This document shows, piece after piece, positions 26,735 through 36,093 of a stretch of 64,000 bases of DNA (positions are counted from its first letter, which is position 1; each line of letters starts with the position of its first letter). Source of the stretch: Bacteriovoracaceae bacterium (GTDB lineage Bacteria; Bdellovibrionota; Bacteriovoracia; Bacteriovoracales; Bacteriovoracaceae); the NCBI GenBank assembly GCA_018649885.1, contig JABIHA010000068.1:1-64000 (forward strand), written 5' to 3'. Position numbers and translations under genes: made by a program. The notes under the pieces were generated by a model. The model ran no database searches, was not told where the DNA came from, and saw only the letters and a list, made by a program, of their open reading frames with translations.

Positions 26735-28642
26735 ATGAAAGGAAAAAAAGAAGAATTGCTCATCATAGTACTTAGCGCACTATCAATGGTCTTTTTAATT
26801 CATATTGGTTCAACAATTGGGAAAAAATTCCAATTGGATTTCACACAAGAAAACCTCTACACCTTATCTGATGGAAGTGTATCCATTTTAAAAAAGTTAA
26901 ATGCGCCCATTAAGCTAAAATTCTTCTATTCAAAAACTGCAGCCAATAAAGGGTCTGAGGGTATTCGAGGCTTTAATAACTATGCTCAGTATGTTGAAAA
27001 ACTTCTCAAACAATATGTGGCAAATTCAGGAGGTAATCTAACTCTAGAGATTATTGATCCCAGACCAGATACTGAAAATGAAGAAAATGCTGTGGCTTAC
27101 GGGCTTAAAAAATTCTATATAACACAAACAGAGAGCTATATATTTGGGTTAGTAGCAATAAGTGAAACTGGAACTGAAAAGACAATTGAATTTTTTGATC
27201 CAAATAAACAAGAAACGGTTGAATATGACATAACGAAAATGATTTATACTGTAACTGACCCAAAGAAGAAAACTATTGGTATTTTATCATCGCTTCCGAT
27301 TATCAAAGAAGAAACAAGTCCATACATGGCGCAAATGATGAGAATGCAGGGGAAAAAACCTGAGGAGTCCTGGATTTTCATTAAATTTTTACGAGAATTT
27401 TACAATCTAAAAGAAATTAAGCCTGATACAGCTGAAATTAAAAGTATTGATACTCTCCTCGTTGTTCACCCTAAAAACTTTTCTGAGAAAACTAGATTTG
27501 CAATTGATCAATTTGTTATTGGCGGAGGAAATCTTCTCTTACTAGTAGATCCAAGTGCCACTGTAGACCGTATCGCTCGCCAAGGAGATTCCAATAGCTC
27601 AAATTTGAAGAAACTAATGAGCATGTGGGGACTTGAGTTAGTAGAAGGCCAATTTGCGGGAGATAAATACCTCTCGGGCATAGGCGCTACAAGGCCAGGT
27701 GTTCCACCTAGCCGCCTGCTCCCTCTTGTAACATGTGATCAGCGTTGCACTGATGGACTTGGAGACTCAATCTCATCAGGACTAAAACAACTCACATTAA
27801 TCTACCCAGGAGTACTTAAATTTATACCACTTGCAGGTGTTAAAGGTAGTCCTGTTTTAACAACTACAGATAAGGGAAATGCATATAGCGCAGGTCCGCG
27901 AGAGCTAATGAACCCAGCTGGATTATGGAATAAATTTTCCGAAGGAAGCAGCAAAGTCCCAATGGGTTACAAGGTGATTGGTAAATATAAAACAGCTTTT
28001 CCAGGTGGAATAAGTGTTGAAGAAGTTGTTGCTGCAAAAAGTGATAAGGAAAAGCCAACAAAACATCGAAAAATATTACCTGCTACTGCTGAATCACTAG
28101 TTGAATCAGCAGTCGTTGTTATTGCTGACGTCGATTTTATTCATGACCAATTTGCCTTTAAAAAAACAATGTTCGGAGTTCAAATTGCAAATAATAACTC
28201 AAATTTAGTTCTCAACGCCCTTGAAGCCCTCAGTGGATCAAAAGATCTGATAGCTGTTCGCTCGAAAGGTAAATTCAATAGAAACTTTACAGTAATTGAT
28301 AAAATAGAGTTTGAATCAGAGCAAAAGACATCTAGTAAAACTGGCGAAATAAATGGCAGTATTAGAAAGTTTCAAAATGAAATTAATCAGCTGGGAAGAA
28401 TGGCGAAAGGTGGCAACATTGCACTTATTCAAAGTGAAAGTGTTAGGAAAAAGAGAGAGCTAACAAAGAAAGTAGCTTCATTAAAAAGAGAATTAAGAAG
28501 CGTAAAAAGAGATGGACGCGAAAAAGTAGAAAATATTGGGAAGCGATTACAATATATTAACACTCTACTTGTTCCAGTCATGGTTTTGCTTTTTGGTTTC
28601 TTCTACAATAAAAGAAGAAAGAAATTAACAGCAGCACACTAG
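26735..28642 (+). CDS. GldG-like auxiliary ABC component (DUF4350/Gld family)
   Basis: Starting at ATG 26735 (AAGGAG 5 nt upstream; a GTG at 26732 is less likely), this 635-residue protein has an N-terminal membrane anchor, a large periplasmic region with GldG-type segments (FTQENLYTLSDGS, LKFFYSKT, LLLVDPSA) and a C-terminal coiled-coil helix before a final membrane segment. It matches the 'ABC-type uncharacterised transport system involved in gliding motility, auxiliary' family. Its loop is presumably periplasmic. The gene follows the permease by 12 nt. Confidence 0.85.
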   Translation: MKGKKEELLIIVLSALSMVFLIHIGSTIGKKFQLDFTQENLYTLSDGSVSILKKLNAPIKLKFFYSKTAANKGSEGIRGFNNYAQYVEKLLKQYVANSGGNLTLEIIDPRPDTENEENAVAYGLKKFYITQTESYIFGLVAISETGTEKTIEFFDPNKQETVEYDITKMIYTVTDPKKKTIGILSSLPIIKEETSPYMAQMMRMQGKKPEESWIFIKFLREFYNLKEIKPDTAEIKSIDTLLVVHPKNFSEKTRFAIDQFVIGGGNLLLLVDPSATVDRIARQGDSNSSNLKKLMSMWGLELVEGQFAGDKYLSGIGATRPGVPPSRLLPLVTCDQRCTDGLGDSISSGLKQLTLIYPGVLKFIPLAGVKGSPVLTTTDKGNAYSAGPRELMNPAGLWNKFSEGSSKVPMGYKVIGKYKTAFPGGISVEEVVAAKSDKEKPTKHRKILPATAESLVESAVVVIADVDFIHDQFAFKKTMFGVQIANNNSNLVLNALEALSGSKDLIAVRSKGKFNRNFTVIDKIEFESEQKTSSKTGEINGSIRKFQNEINQLGRMAKGGNIALIQSESVRKKRELTKKVASLKRELRSVKRDGREKVENIGKRLQYINTLLVPVMVLLFGFFYNKRRKKLTAAH

Positions 28643-28652
28643 GAGAGCTAAT

Positions 28653-29699
28653 ATGAGCAAAAGGGTCAAAGCACTAGGGGCCACTACTTTTTTGTTATTT
28701 GTGATTTCAATCACAACATTTTACTTAGAAAATCATCGTCAGACAGATATTCTCATTGGGAGTTACTTTCTGACAGGGTTTGATATTGATAAAATTAGCA
28801 AATTTACAATTCATGGAAAAGATCAGAAAACCTTAGTGTTTCAAAGACAAGGTTCTGGATTTACTTTGTCCAATTATCACCACTACCCCGCTGATAACGA
28901 AAAGATTAATGATATCCTCTTTAAAATTTCAAATCTAAAGATCAAGGAAAAAGAAGACCTATCTGAGAAGAAAAATAGCGATTATCAGTTAGCTGAAAAT
29001 GGATATTCATCTAAGCTTGAATTTCATGGTAATCAGGGTCAACTTTTTCTCACCTTCTTTATTGGGAAATATAAAAATAAGGTAGGCTCATATATTCGAA
29101 AACTTGGCGATGAAAATATTTTTGTGGCCAGTGAAAATATCTACATCAATCCTGATAAAAACCAATACATCAATACACAATTGGTACAACTGATTAAAGA
29201 AGATATTAATCAAGTCGATGTTTCCTCTAAGCAACTAGTAATAGTCAAAAGAAATGACAAAAAAGAATTTGAAATTGAAGGGATCGACCAGGCAAAAGTT
29301 CAAGGCAACAAAGTAACTAGTTTCATCAGTGATATATTAAAACCACAAATTCAAAACTTCTATCCTCTTGGAGACACAGCTCTTAACAAAGTTAGATTTG
29401 ATAAATCGTTCAAGGTTGCGCTCAATAATAATTTAATTTATTCATTTCGGTTGGGGGAAGAATCAGATAAGTATTTCTTGCAGGCCCAAGCATCTGTTGA
29501 TGAAGTTAGGAGTCAATTCGTCATAGGTAAAGATGATGACAAGGAAAAATTGCAAAATGTTGAAAAAGTGATGAAGTCTCAGGGAATCGCCCAATCCTTT
29601 AATATTAGGCACGGAAAATGGGTCTACGAAATCACTAAAAATCAGTACCATAATCTAACTCGCGATAGGACATTTTTCCTTAACCAAGAAAAAAAATAA
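28653..29699 (+). CDS. DUF4340-type protein of the Gld-like operon
   Basis: This 348-residue protein has one N-terminal membrane anchor, then a soluble region with repeated beta structures (FTIHGKDQKTLVFQR, LSNYHHYPADNEKINDILF). This matches DUF4340 proteins that usually follow GldG-like genes. ATG 28653 has AGGAG just upstream and starts 10 nt after the preceding stop. Its role is inferred only from operon position: it may be an envelope partner of the ABC system. Confidence 0.75.
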   Translation: MSKRVKALGATTFLLFVISITTFYLENHRQTDILIGSYFLTGFDIDKISKFTIHGKDQKTLVFQRQGSGFTLSNYHHYPADNEKINDILFKISNLKIKEKEDLSEKKNSDYQLAENGYSSKLEFHGNQGQLFLTFFIGKYKNKVGSYIRKLGDENIFVASENIYINPDKNQYINTQLVQLIKEDINQVDVSSKQLVIVKRNDKKEFEIEGIDQAKVQGNKVTSFISDILKPQIQNFYPLGDTALNKVRFDKSFKVALNNNLIYSFRLGEESDKYFLQAQASVDEVRSQFVIGKDDDKEKLQNVEKVMKSQGIAQSFNIRHGKWVYEITKNQYHNLTRDRTFFLNQEKK

Positions 29700-29721
29700 T
29701 CTCTAACTCTTTGTAACTACC

Positions 29722-29752
29722 TTTAGGCCCAATAGATTTTGTTGGGCCTAAA
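29722..29752 (+). terminator. Inverted repeat, probable operon terminator
   Basis: An 11-bp perfect inverted repeat (TTTAGGCCCAA at 29722-29732 and TTGGGCCTAAA at 29742-29752) lies 23 nt after the DUF4340 stop. There is no clear T tract after it, so the terminator call is moderate. Confidence 0.55.
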
Positions 29753-29852
29753 TATGTAAAATATTCAGCCATCGATTTCTATCAGTGGAAATTTAGCGTA
29801 CAATAGTAGATGTGCAAGAGTGGGTCTGACAGCCGGTTTCAGGTTCTAGTAT

Positions 29853-30545
29853 ATGTCGAGTGATGATCATGAAATTTCTAATATCCCTCAAATGAGAGAT
29901 GTCCAAAAGCAGGCTAGTATTTTGGATCTCATCCATACTTCTAAGAAAGTTGGTGCCTACTTTACCCTTTGGCAAAGCCCTAATGATGAAAAAATAAGCA
30001 GGCAAGTTCACTTATTAAAAATCAAAGAATACGACAATGTCATGGAGTTCGAACCCATTGATAAATCTCTTTGCTTTAACTCAGCTCTTCCAATCTTTTT
30101 CTATACCTCTTACAAAACCTTAATATTCAAGTCCCGAATTAAGTTTAATTCACACTTTAAGCTGGCCATAGATATTCCTAATTCGGCCATGGCAATTGAG
30201 CTTAGAAACAATAAGCGTCTGATGTTGGGAAAGAATTTCTTTGAGCGTAAATTCGTAAATTTTGAAAAAGTTGGGAGTAATCCATCAAACCAGCCAGTCA
30301 TCAAAAGGCAGATCATCGACATTAGTGAATACGGCATGGCAATCAAAGCAGACACTAGGGAAAACTTAAAATACTACGTTCAAGACAAAGTTTTTATCAA
30401 TGAAATCGCAGAAAAACATATCCCAGAAGGCCTCTATGGAAAAATTGCTTATCTTAAGCGAGTTCCAAAAGAGGGAAAAATCAAAGCACATCTTAGAATT
30501 GGTATAAAATTTGATCAAGCACTAAATTTAGATTACATCAGCTAA
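29853..30545 (+). CDS. PilZ-domain protein (c-di-GMP receptor candidate)
   Basis: This 230-residue protein lacks a signal peptide. RNNKR at residues 118-122 fits the RxxxR motif and DISEYG at 156-161 fits the D/N-x-S-x-x-G motif of PilZ c-di-GMP receptors, in correct order and spacing; the closing strand is LRIGIKF. The N-terminal 100 residues may be a YcgR-N-like domain. Such proteins control motility or adhesion. It is convergent with the thioesterase gene and overlaps its end by 18 nt. Confidence 0.65.
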   Translation: MSSDDHEISNIPQMRDVQKQASILDLIHTSKKVGAYFTLWQSPNDEKISRQVHLLKIKEYDNVMEFEPIDKSLCFNSALPIFFYTSYKTLIFKSRIKFNSHFKLAIDIPNSAMAIELRNNKRLMLGKNFFERKFVNFEKVGSNPSNQPVIKRQIIDISEYGMAIKADTRENLKYYVQDKVFINEIAEKHIPEGLYGKIAYLKRVPKEGKIKAHLRIGIKFDQALNLDYIS

Positions 30546-30926
30546 ATGAGTTTTGAGCTTGTCTTTGATATTGTCCGGTAAAACGACCGACTTATTTTTA
30601 CCGTAATCAAAATGAATCATTACAGCACTACCCTTTGCTACCATTTTTTCATCTTGAAAAGCTGTATGCCCAATAGTGAAAGATGAATTACCAATGGCGG
30701 TAACTGTAGTTTTGACGAGCACGTCTTTGCCGTAAAAAATCTGACCAATAAAATCAACTGTAATACTAGCAAGAATCAATCTCCACTTACTGATATCTAA
30801 ATTCGGAGTAAAAAATTCAAATATTGGCCTTCTGGCCGTTTCAAACCAAATGGGCAAAACAGTATTATTCAGGTGGCCAAGGGCATCCGTCTCAGAAAAT
30901 CTAGGCTCAAAGTGTAGTTCAAACAT
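30528..30926 (-). CDS. Hotdog-fold acyl-CoA thioesterase (4HBT, YbgC-like)
   Basis: From ATG 30926 the product is 132 residues, the normal size of a single-hotdog thioesterase; the frame extends upstream to 31151 but without support. The signature FSETDALGHLNNTVLPIWFETAR corresponds to the DALGHLNN catalytic region of the 4HBT/YbgC family. Substrate acyl-CoA is not determinable. It overlaps the convergent PilZ gene at the 3' end. Confidence 0.85.
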   Translation of the reverse strand: MFELHFEPRFSETDALGHLNNTVLPIWFETARRPIFEFFTPNLDISKWRLILASITVDFIGQIFYGKDVLVKTTVTAIGNSSFTIGHTAFQDEKMVAKGSAVMIHFDYGKNKSVVLPDNIKDKLKTHLADVI

Positions 30927-30981
30927 ATTTAGTTTATAGCAAATTTTCCCTAAGGAAATTATATGCATAGCGTTGTAAAAT

Positions 30982-33390
30982 ATGACTAATATGATTAAAT
31001 TGCTATTCACTTGGACCATCATTTTCCTAAGTTTTGGTTTCCCCTCAAAAGTAATGGGGAAATCTGATAACAATGAAATTGATGTAAAAAGCACAAAAGA
31101 AAAATTTGAAAATGAAGTAAAAGGGCTTGAGTCCCTGCTGAAAGAGTCCAACGGTCAAAAACGAAAAATTGCTGAGTATATGCTGAGCTTTAGTGAGCAA
31201 GTGGCCTCAGTTCTATCTTCAGATGATCCTACCGCTTTCAAACTTTTCAAGGAAAATATCCTCGAAGCTGAAGAACAAATCAATGAATGGATCAATGGCA
31301 ATGAAGAGTTGAAAAAGAAAATTAATGAGCTAATCATTGTTAATGAACAAGTTAAAGAAAATCTTGCACAATTTAATAAAAAGAAAAATAGTGAAATAGG
31401 CGATCTATATAAATTCCATAAAAGAAAAGCCCCTCTTTTGAAAAAGATCAAGGGTAACCTGGAAGTTCATAATAAAGTACTCTTAGACTTCCAGGCGAAA
31501 GTGAATAAATGGAAAGAATTTGTAAGCAATAAGGCCAAAGAAAAAGTAAATAAAAATCTTCTCAAATGGGACTACTCTGATGGAGTTAAACCATTTCTAA
31601 ATATCCCTCAGGAAGTAAAAGATCTAAAATCCCAATTAACCCTCAAGGAAGGGATTAAAGACATTGACAATTTTATAAATAAAAACAAAGTACAAATAAT
31701 CTTTTCTCAACTAGCTGCATTTCTTATTTTTTCATTTATCCTCTACCTTCTATATAAAGGTGGTGCTTACCTGCGCGATATCTTTGAGAATAAGCAGTTA
31801 AATGCAATTATTAATTCTGTGATTAATTCCCGCATACTTGTCTCTATTTCTATTGCCTTTTTTTCACTTAGTTTACTTCTTGGGAAAATCACAAAAAATA
31901 TACCTTCCCTTTTAGAGTTCGTCATAGTTTCAGTGGCCTTATCAACATTTATTTTCTGGCTTGGAATCAATATCAACGTGGCATTCATTTCAAACTTTCA
32001 AGATGATAAAAAAGAAATGGACCAAATCCCTTTCTTACAAGTATTCTTTATTTTCCTTCTTACAAATTTAAAGCTTGCTGAATCAATTTTACATATAAAT
32101 AGTGAGCTTCTCGTTCTCGCAAGCTCTCTTCTAATGATTATCACTTTTACATTTATGATAAAGACATTCAGACGTTTTAATATTTTCGAAGAGAAAAGAA
32201 AGAGTGTTCGACTTATTAATATTGGTAAAACTGTCCAGATTTTCATTCAAATCGTTTTGGGAGTTTTTGTTCTCGCAGCAGTATTTGAAATTGCTGGATT
32301 CAAAACATTGGGTCATACCCTACAAGTAATTTTAGTAGGAAATCTTATAACTCTTGGATCAATATGGGTGATTAATACTTTCCTGGTAGAAATTGTTTAT
32401 ATTGTAGGTAAAAAGCTCAAAGGACTCACATTTTTTAAGTATAAAAATACAGACGATATTGGAATCTTCGCTAGAAAGGCCATTGGTATTTTTTTACTAG
32501 TAACATCATTCTATCTAATTGTGGAATCATGGGCCCAAAATATTTTCTTTCGATCTGAAATTTGGGATATGAAAGTCTTTTCAGTTGGAAACTATACGCT
32601 AGTAGTTAGTCAAATTATAAAACTTATAGCCTCTTTTTATATATTCAAAGGCATTTATGTACTACTAAAAGTTCTCTTCAATAGTTTTAGCGAAGAAGTA
32701 TTTAAAATACCAAAGAGAGATTCAGCAAAATTTTTAAGTATTTCAAAGTATAGCCTAATTTTGGCAACTACCTTTGTTTGTACCTCTATTTTAGGGGTTA
32801 CCTATAAGAATCTTATTTTTATCACCGGTGCTCTAGGCGTTGGTATTGGTTTTGGTCTCCAAAATATTGTTAACAATTTTATTAGCGGTGTTATTTTAAT
32901 CTTTGAGCAGCCTATTCGAATCGGAGATTTGATTGAAGTTGAAGGTGAGCTGGCAATTGTCTCAAATATTGGAATTCGATCTACCATTGTAAGTACACTA
33001 GAAAACTCTGCCGTCATTATTCCCAACTCACTAATTCTTTCAAATCAGCTTACCAATTGGACTCTCAATGATAATTTCATACGTCTTACAACTCAAGTTG
33101 GTGTGGCCTACGGAAGCGATACCACGAAAGTGACTCAAATTCTTTTGGATGTAGTAAAAGCCGATATTGATATATTGAAATCCCCCACTCCTCAGGTGTG
33201 GTTTGATCAATTTGGAGATAGTAGTCTAAATTTTGTTATAAAGTACTGGATAGATAAACCAACTAAGAAATTTATTATCCAAAGTAATATCATGCATAGA
33301 ATAAATGAATCCCTTAAGGATAATGGAATTGTAATACCTTTTCCTCAAAGAGATATTCACATCAAAACTGAAGGTGAAATAGCTTCCTAG
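30982..33390 (+). CDS. MscS-family mechanosensitive channel, large (MscK/YbdG-like)
   Basis: This 802-residue protein has a signal-like N-terminus (residues 1-25), a Lys/Glu-rich periplasmic coiled-coil domain of about 200 residues, around eleven membrane segments, and a C-terminal MscS domain. The MscS pore-lining helix is GALGVGIGFGLQNIVNNFISG, with the following beta domain FEQPIRIGDLIEVEG and IPNSLILSNQLTNW. This is the MscK/KefA-like architecture. It would open under membrane tension to release osmolytes, or act in a signalling variant. Confidence 0.88.
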   Translation: MTNMIKLLFTWTIIFLSFGFPSKVMGKSDNNEIDVKSTKEKFENEVKGLESLLKESNGQKRKIAEYMLSFSEQVASVLSSDDPTAFKLFKENILEAEEQINEWINGNEELKKKINELIIVNEQVKENLAQFNKKKNSEIGDLYKFHKRKAPLLKKIKGNLEVHNKVLLDFQAKVNKWKEFVSNKAKEKVNKNLLKWDYSDGVKPFLNIPQEVKDLKSQLTLKEGIKDIDNFINKNKVQIIFSQLAAFLIFSFILYLLYKGGAYLRDIFENKQLNAIINSVINSRILVSISIAFFSLSLLLGKITKNIPSLLEFVIVSVALSTFIFWLGININVAFISNFQDDKKEMDQIPFLQVFFIFLLTNLKLAESILHINSELLVLASSLLMIITFTFMIKTFRRFNIFEEKRKSVRLINIGKTVQIFIQIVLGVFVLAAVFEIAGFKTLGHTLQVILVGNLITLGSIWVINTFLVEIVYIVGKKLKGLTFFKYKNTDDIGIFARKAIGIFLLVTSFYLIVESWAQNIFFRSEIWDMKVFSVGNYTLVVSQIIKLIASFYIFKGIYVLLKVLFNSFSEEVFKIPKRDSAKFLSISKYSLILATTFVCTSILGVTYKNLIFITGALGVGIGFGLQNIVNNFISGVILIFEQPIRIGDLIEVEGELAIVSNIGIRSTIVSTLENSAVIIPNSLILSNQLTNWTLNDNFIRLTTQVGVAYGSDTTKVTQILLDVVKADIDILKSPTPQVWFDQFGDSSLNFVIKYWIDKPTKKFIIQSNIMHRINESLKDNGIVIPFPQRDIHIKTEGEIAS

Positions 33391-34154
33391 TCTCTTTCCT
33401 CAGGCGCGGTCCAACTCTCAAAAAATAGCTTTGAATTTAGGGAACGGTGCATTTGCTCCTCAGTTATATAGCCGGCCATTTTCATATTTTTAATGATTGC
33501 TGTAATCCTCTCATTGGCAAAAGGTGAAAGCTCTTTTTGCCTATAGGAATATGAATACTTTTTAGGACTTGGTAAAAGCATTGCTATAAAGGCACTCTCT
33601 TTAATTGTTAAGTCCCTTGGATCTTTTTGAAAGTAATAAATGCTCGCTGGCTGAATTCCGTATAAGCTGGCGCCGTACTCAATAATATTGAGGTAGTACT
33701 CAAGAATACGTTTTTTCCCCCAAACCCGCTCAAGGTATAAGGAGGCAACCAACTCTTTTACTTTTCGATATAGGCTTCTCTCACTTCCAACAAATAGATT
33801 TTTAGCAAGCTGTTGGGTGATAGTCGAAGCACCTCTTTTTAATTTACCTGTGGATAAAAATCTCATAATCACCTTACCCAGTTGCACCGTATCTATTCCG
33901 CTGTGTTGGTAAAAGGCCCAATCTTCACTGACGATAATCGCTCCCACCAAAAATTTGGATATCGAGGATAGATTTGACCAGTTTTTCGGCCTATTATGAC
34001 TTCCGTGATAGCTGGCCTTTCCGGTTTCCTTATCAACTGCCACTTCATAATATCTCCAGCTGGAATCATTGATGACATTTATGGGGATAATAGATAAAAT
34101 TATGGTGGCAAGTAAAACGAGGGCAGCCACAATATGAGTAGTTTTCTTTCGCAC
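33387..34154 (-). CDS. mtgA: Monofunctional peptidoglycan transglycosylase
   Basis: This 255-residue GT51 enzyme polymerises lipid II into glycan strands at the inner membrane. An N-terminal anchor (residues 7-24) is followed by the catalytic domain: SEDWAFYQHSGID with catalytic Glu at about 77, and RGASTITQQLAKN at 107-119. It lacks a transpeptidase domain. It starts at GTG; its 5' end overlaps by 21 nt the divergent CYTH-like gene, and its 3' end overlaps the MscS gene by 4 nt. Confidence 0.9.
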   Translation of the reverse strand: MRKKTTHIVAALVLLATIILSIIPINVINDSSWRYYEVAVDKETGKASYHGSHNRPKNWSNLSSISKFLVGAIIVSEDWAFYQHSGIDTVQLGKVIMRFLSTGKLKRGASTITQQLAKNLFVGSERSLYRKVKELVASLYLERVWGKKRILEYYLNIIEYGASLYGIQPASIYYFQKDPRDLTIKESAFIAMLLPSPKKYSYSYRQKELSPFANERITAIIKNMKMAGYITEEQMHRSLNSKLFFESWTAPEERD

Positions 34155-35006
34155 CGTTCAATCGTTCCTCTTAAAATTTTCTGTCTTTGTGCAGTTCTTT
34201 TTCTTACCTCACAAAATTCTTTTAGTAAAAATGAATTCAAACTGACTATGTCGCCAATAAATTATCAAAAGACATTAGCTTTCTTTAAAAAAAGCTATAA
34301 AGTTAAAACAATCAATCAGAGCAATTACTACTACGATACAAAAGATCTATTTCTTAAAAAAAATGGCACTAGCTTTAGAGTTCGTATTAAAGGCAACAAG
34401 GCAATTGTGGGACTTAAGGAATCTCTTGGTGGCACAAGCGGGCGTATGAGAAAAGAAAAAAAAGATGGATTGTTCAATCGGAACGAATATTACTGCACCT
34501 TTACCGATGGAATGGTTACCGCCAATAAAATTTTGGCCCAAAAAATTTCTCTTTTTAAAATTCCCTATGAAAAATGCAAGGTCAACGAGGGAACTACTAT
34601 CCATCCAATTTTGGCCTTAAAACGCCTTCTAAAAAAATACACAAAAAGAATTACTTACCGAAATATCAACAAGAGAGTAATTACTGTTAGCAAGCTAAAG
34701 CTTCTTGGTGGTAACCAGACGGTAAGATCGGTTGTTTCCGTCATATTAGGGGGCGTAGATTACAACCTTGAATTGGATCGAACGACCTTTCCAATGAATT
34801 ACTTGAGCTTTGAGCTAGAAATGGAAGTTCCATCAAATATAACTAAAGACAGAGTTATCATTCAAAGAGAGCTAGAAAACTACCTTAAAAATATTGTTAA
34901 AGTAAAATACTTCAGCTCAGCCTATTCTAAATCTAGTTTGCTTTTTAAAGTTCTCAGGAAAGAAGACATCCCTCTACTTCTAAAGAATCACTTTCTCTAC
35001 AAATAA
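34134..35006 (+). CDS. Exported CYTH-like protein
   Basis: This 290-residue protein has a signal peptide (about residues 10-31). The mature part resembles the CYTH/VTC tunnel fold: NQSNYYYDTKDLFLKKNGTSFRVR and GLKESLGG, and later FELEMEVP, giving alternating Lys/Arg and Glu strands around a triphosphate tunnel. Cytoplasmic CYTH enzymes hydrolyse inorganic triphosphate, ThTP or cAMP precursors; an exported one is unusual. It is divergent from mtgA with overlapping 5' ends. Confidence 0.6.
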   Translation: MSSFLSHRSIVPLKIFCLCAVLFLTSQNSFSKNEFKLTMSPINYQKTLAFFKKSYKVKTINQSNYYYDTKDLFLKKNGTSFRVRIKGNKAIVGLKESLGGTSGRMRKEKKDGLFNRNEYYCTFTDGMVTANKILAQKISLFKIPYEKCKVNEGTTIHPILALKRLLKKYTKRITYRNINKRVITVSKLKLLGGNQTVRSVVSVILGGVDYNLELDRTTFPMNYLSFELEMEVPSNITKDRVIIQRELENYLKNIVKVKYFSSAYSKSSLLFKVLRKEDIPLLLKNHFLYK

Positions 35007-35016
35007 AGAATATGCC

Positions 35017-35460
35017 CTAGAGCGAAGAAATATAATTCGCGAGATTTGTAAAATCTTCTGCGCTAAGAGTCTCCAAGTAAGGATCCATTTTTTCGTTAAC
35101 TCTCTGCTTTGATTTAAATTTATTTAAAGTAGCTTCTATATACCAGCTATAAAGTCCACCAATTCGAGGAGCAAGTTGTTCAACGTCACCTAACCCTTCC
35201 TCACCATGACAAATCATGCAACTGCCTTTTCCAAAATAAATTTTCTCTCCCAAGGCAATAGACTCGGCACCACTTGAAACTTTAACGACCTCAGTGTGAT
35301 GCTCCACATGTCCGCCACTTTTATCAAATGCCATCATTTGCTGGTGTAAATTCTTGTTGGCACCCATGTCATGATAGTGATGTTTATTACTGGACAGGCT
35401 TAGAGCGACTACTACCGCTACGCAGAAACTGATAAAAACCACTAGCCTTATTGCAGACAT
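35017..35460 (-). CDS. Exported c-type cytochrome
   Basis: This 147-residue protein has an N-terminal signal or anchor (residues 4-22), a His-rich linker (SNKHHYHDMG), and a single heme-attachment site CMICH with GEEGLG behind it. A Met near the C-terminus (KMDPYLETL) could be the axial ligand. It would carry electrons in the periplasm. ATG 35460 has GGAGAG upstream. Confidence 0.85.
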   Translation of the reverse strand: MSAIRLVVFISFCVAVVVALSLSSNKHHYHDMGANKNLHQQMMAFDKSGGHVEHHTEVVKVSSGAESIALGEKIYFGKGSCMICHGEEGLGDVEQLAPRIGGLYSWYIEATLNKFKSKQRVNEKMDPYLETLSAEDFTNLANYISSL

Positions 35461-35535
35461 AAACTCTCCGGGAAATTGTTATATTAAAAAATATAGGCCA
35501 CTAACCCAGATTTGTAAAAATTTTCCTGATAGCCA

Positions 35536-36093
35536 TCATGATCTTGGGGAAAAATACTGATTTAATCTCTCTATGGCCTCATCTGCACAAGACACAACCT
35601 CTACATATTCCAAGTGAATGGGTTTCATAAAGCCAAGCTTGCTGACGGATTTAATATGCTCTAAAAAGTGGTCATAAAATCCATTGGTGTTAACCAAAAA
35701 TATGGGCTTGTTATGTAGGCCCAACTGTTTCCAAGTGACTACTTCACACAATTCATCCAAAGTTCCAAACCCTCCAGACAAAGCAAGAAAAGCATCTGAC
35801 ATACAATACATTTTATCTTTTCGTTGATGCATATTATCCGTTACATGAAGTACATCAAGCCCATCGTGTGCAACCTCAAGATCAGAAATGTGCTCAGGAA
35901 TAATCCCTTCGACCTCACCGCCTGCTCTCAAACAACCATTGGCAATAGCGCCCATGCAACCAATACTAGCACCACCATAAATCAATTTAATATTGGAGGT
36001 GGCAAGGTGTTTACCAAGCGCAGAAGCCTGTTCACAAAATATCTTGTCTGTACCCTGTGATGATCCACAAAATACACATAATGATTTTTTCAT
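35536..36093 (-). CDS. LOG-family protein (nucleoside 5'-monophosphate phosphoribohydrolase)
   Basis: This 185-residue TIGR00730/LOG protein would release free base from nucleoside monophosphates, as in cytokinin activation. Visible are VFCGSSQGTD at the start, YGGASIGCMGA, and the GGFGTLDELCEV motif, the family's PGGxGTxxE with Ser for Pro. It starts by ATGA overlap with tlyA. In bacteria the physiological substrate is uncertain. Confidence 0.9.
   Translation of the reverse strand: MKKSLCVFCGSSQGTDKIFCEQASALGKHLATSNIKLIYGGASIGCMGAIANGCLRAGGEVEGIIPEHISDLEVAHDGLDVLHVTDNMHQRKDKMYCMSDAFLALSGGFGTLDELCEVVTWKQLGLHNKPIFLVNTNGFYDHFLEHIKSVSKLGFMKPIHLEYVEVVSCADEAIERLNQYFSPRS

Noticed and set aside
30926-31151. 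N-terminal extension of the thioesterase gene
   Set aside because: The added 75 residues are not family-like and lie upstream of the ATG that matches the normal hotdog start.
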